Of a stretch of DNA of 64,000 bases, positions 62,444 through 64,000 are shown piece after piece. Position 1 is the first letter of the stretch. Each line of letters starts with the position of its first letter. The notes under the pieces are model-generated. The model was not told the DNA's origin. It saw nothing but the letters and a program-made list of their open reading frames with translations, and did not search any database. The stretch is from assembly GCA_964371715.1 (NCBI GenBank), contig CAYJNO010000001.1, forward strand, positions 1 through 64,000, read 5' to 3'. This DNA comes from CAYJNO01 sp964371715. GTDB lineage: Bacteria; Bacillota_I; Bacilli_A; Erysipelotrichales; Erysipelotrichaceae. Both the position numbers and the translations under genes were made by a program.

Positions 62444-64000
62444 TAATTACGGCCTCCTGGCATTTGACCTCCACCTAATGGAATTTGACCACCTGGCATC
62501 ATATTTTCAAAATTTAAATTTGTTTCAACTAAAGCTTCTTCCATATTAGCACTTGATCTAATTATAAGTCCTTCATTTACTTCACTACCATATATTTCAA
62601 TATAGTAATCATTAGATTCACCAGTAGAAACTTCTATTCTTTCAAATGATTCTTCTGTTTGCTCATCATTAACTTGTTTATAAACATATGTTTTACCATC
62701 TTCAGTTTCAATTGCATCTATTGGTACCATATATACATCTTCAACTGCTGAAATCATAATATTTGCCTGAGCATTCATACCTATTAATAAGCCAGTATTT
62801 TCATCTATTATTTCGATTGTAACAGTGAAAGTTGATGAAGTTGATCCTTGTCCTGATACTGATGCAACAGGTGATTTAGAAATCACTATACCATTTACTT
62901 CACTTTCAATTGCATCACTTAAGATTTTAACAGTTTGGCCAATTTCAATTGAATGTATATCTGCTTCATCTACTTGTACTTCCATTTGTAAATTATTAGT
63001 ATCTGCAACTGTAATTAAATTCATCGTTGTTGAAGTATTAGAACCAACAGTTGCATTTGCTACAGTAACTGTTCCATTGCTTTCAGCAGTCAATGTATAA
63101 TTTTCTACACTTTCTAATAATGTATCTAATTGATCTTGATAGCTTTCTAATAATTGACTTGAATTAGTCTCAAGATTTTCTTTAGCATCAGCTAATTGAT
63201 TTTCTGCACTCAAATAAGTACTATAAGTAGTATCATAATTAGTTTTAGCACTATTATATGTCATTTCTAAACTACTATAGTTATATGTAGATTTAACAGT
63301 TTCTAAATTTGCTTTTTGCATGTTTAACGCATTATCCTTTTCAGTAAATATTATTGATGCATTATCATATATTGCTTGAGCATTAGCAATTGTTGTAGCA
63401 TCACCACTTGCATTTGCCTCATTCAATTGATTTTGAGCATTCCCTACATTAGTTAATGCATTATTGTATTCATTTAAAGCAAAATCATAACTTGCTTGTG
63501 CAACACTTATTGCATTTGTTGCGGCATCATATAACGCTTTTGAGCTTATATATATATCTTCTGTTCCATTCGCGGCAAAAACTACTCCCCATGCATCATC
63601 CTTTTTACTTAATGCCGTATCATATGCATCTTGTAATGAATTTTTTTCTTCTGCAATTTTATCGTTTAGTTCAACAATATCTTCACTAAGTTTATCTTGT
63701 TCTAATCTTATTAAAACATCACCTTCATTTACATAGTCTCCTACTTCTACTAAAACCTCAGATATTTTAACACCATTTACGCTACTTGAAACTGCAGTTG
63801 TGTTTGTTGATGAGATTACACCTGTTGATGAAATAACATCTTCAATTGATCCTTTTGATAAAGTTGTTGTTCTAATATAAGTATTTGTTACTGCCTCATT
63901 AGTTTGTGGTTTATTTATAAAGTTAAATCCAACTACACCTAATACACCTACACATATAATAATTACAATATTTTTTTTACTAAATATAGATTTTTTCTTA
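62443..64000 (-). CDS. MacA/HlyD-like membrane fusion adaptor (5' end beyond window)
   Basis: The frame is open from the stop at 62443 to the right edge, about 519 codons; the start codon lies just outside. Near the edge: a Lys-rich tail (KKKSIFSKKNIV) and one membrane helix (IVIIICVGVLGVVGFNF). Then a lipoyl half-motif (VLVEVGDYVNEGDVLIRLE), a long coiled-coil hairpin rich in Ala/Asn (about 110-300), the second half-motif (NYTLTAESNGTVTVAN), and beta-barrel parts. The end is Gly/Met/Pro-rich (GGGQMPGGRN). It should link the permease to the outside. Confidence 0.9.
   Translation of the reverse strand, partial: KKKSIFSKKNIVIIICVGVLGVVGFNFINKPQTNEAVTNTYIRTTTLSKGSIEDVISSTGVISSTNTTAVSSSVNGVKISEVLVEVGDYVNEGDVLIRLEQDKLSEDIVELNDKIAEEKNSLQDAYDTALSKKDDAWGVVFAANGTEDIYISSKALYDAATNAISVAQASYDFALNEYNNALTNVGNAQNQLNEANASGDATTIANAQAIYDNASIIFTEKDNALNMQKANLETVKSTYNYSSLEMTYNSAKTNYDTTYSTYLSAENQLADAKENLETNSSQLLESYQDQLDTLLESVENYTLTAESNGTVTVANATVGSNTSTTMNLITVADTNNLQMEVQVDEADIHSIEIGQTVKILSDAIESEVNGIVISKSPVASVSGQGSTSSTFTVTIEIIDENTGLLIGMNAQANIMISAVEDVYMVPIDAIETEDGKTYVYKQVNDEQTEESFERIEVSTGESNDYYIEIYGSEVNEGLIIRSSANMEEALVETNLNFENMMPGGQIPLGGGQMPGGRN

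Noticed and set aside
62443..63426. Adaptor gene starting at 63426
   Set aside because: That codon is a TTG inside a longer open frame. The same frame continues through lipoyl and membrane segments to the window edge, so the gene is cut by the window, not short.
1..64000. Mycoplasma genetic code (TGA as Trp)
   Set aside because: Several genes end in TGA at the right length (recU, dgkA, the YqeM-like gene), and Trp is encoded by TGG in conserved motifs.

Overview
The window is an ordinary chromosomal stretch from a very AT-rich, low-GC Gram-positive bacterium. My impression is well under 30% G+C, but I did not compute it. UGA is a stop codon: recU, dgkA and the YqeM-like gene end in TGA. The cell builds a peptidoglycan wall (PBP1, GpsB, undecaprenol/diacylglycerol kinase). 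Gene order follows Bacillus in several blocks, while EF-P has a Mollicutes-type loop. Together these point to a walled Erysipelotrichia- or Izemoplasma-like lineage of Bacillota/Mycoplasmatota. That placement is inference.

Layout. 24-2897 is a membrane EAL protein with two periplasmic-type ligand domains. 3082-3342 is rpsT. 3418-13188 is a minus-strand housekeeping series ybeY-dgkA-cdd-era-recO-(HD-GYP protein)-glyQS-dnaG-rpoD-trmK. It matches the Bacillus order except for the inserted HD-GYP gene. 13300-18386 holds efp, a lipoprotein gene, and mtnN behind yqeG-yqeH-yhbY-yqeK-yqeM, in which the NadD part is vestigial and rsfS is absent. 18469-23633 is parC-parE with divergent plsY. 23713-32051 holds a HAD/GH3 pair, an unrecognised membrane protein, a CPBP protease, gmk, rqcH and rluB. 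32099-37312 is gpsB-rnpB, a lipoprotein gene with palindromic upstream sites, recU and pbp1. 37335-37592 is an internally deleted IS3/IS150-type remnant. 37598-43405 is dnaE followed by a two-component system and a TrmN6-like methyltransferase. 43454-45966 holds divergent cysK/cysE, then an HxlR regulator and a PEBP protein. 46000-48346 holds glnN and a tRNA-Thr.

48396-57784 is a complete de novo UMP operon, pyrB-pyrC-carA-carB-pyrK-pyrD-pyrF-pyrE, behind a leader with a strong terminator just before pyrB. 57942-60203 is a von Willebrand A surface protein with a 26-unit Pro-Thr repeat. 60496-64000 is a MacAB-like ABC export system whose adaptor gene runs off the right edge.

I saw no CRISPR array, prophage, intact transposon or recognisable defence system. 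The less ordinary items are the pyr leader, the vestigial NadD-YqeK fusion, the Mollicutes-type EF-P loop, the cysteine-bearing tail of PBP1, the c-di-GMP-type phosphodiesterases, the IS remnant and the palindromes before one lipoprotein gene.
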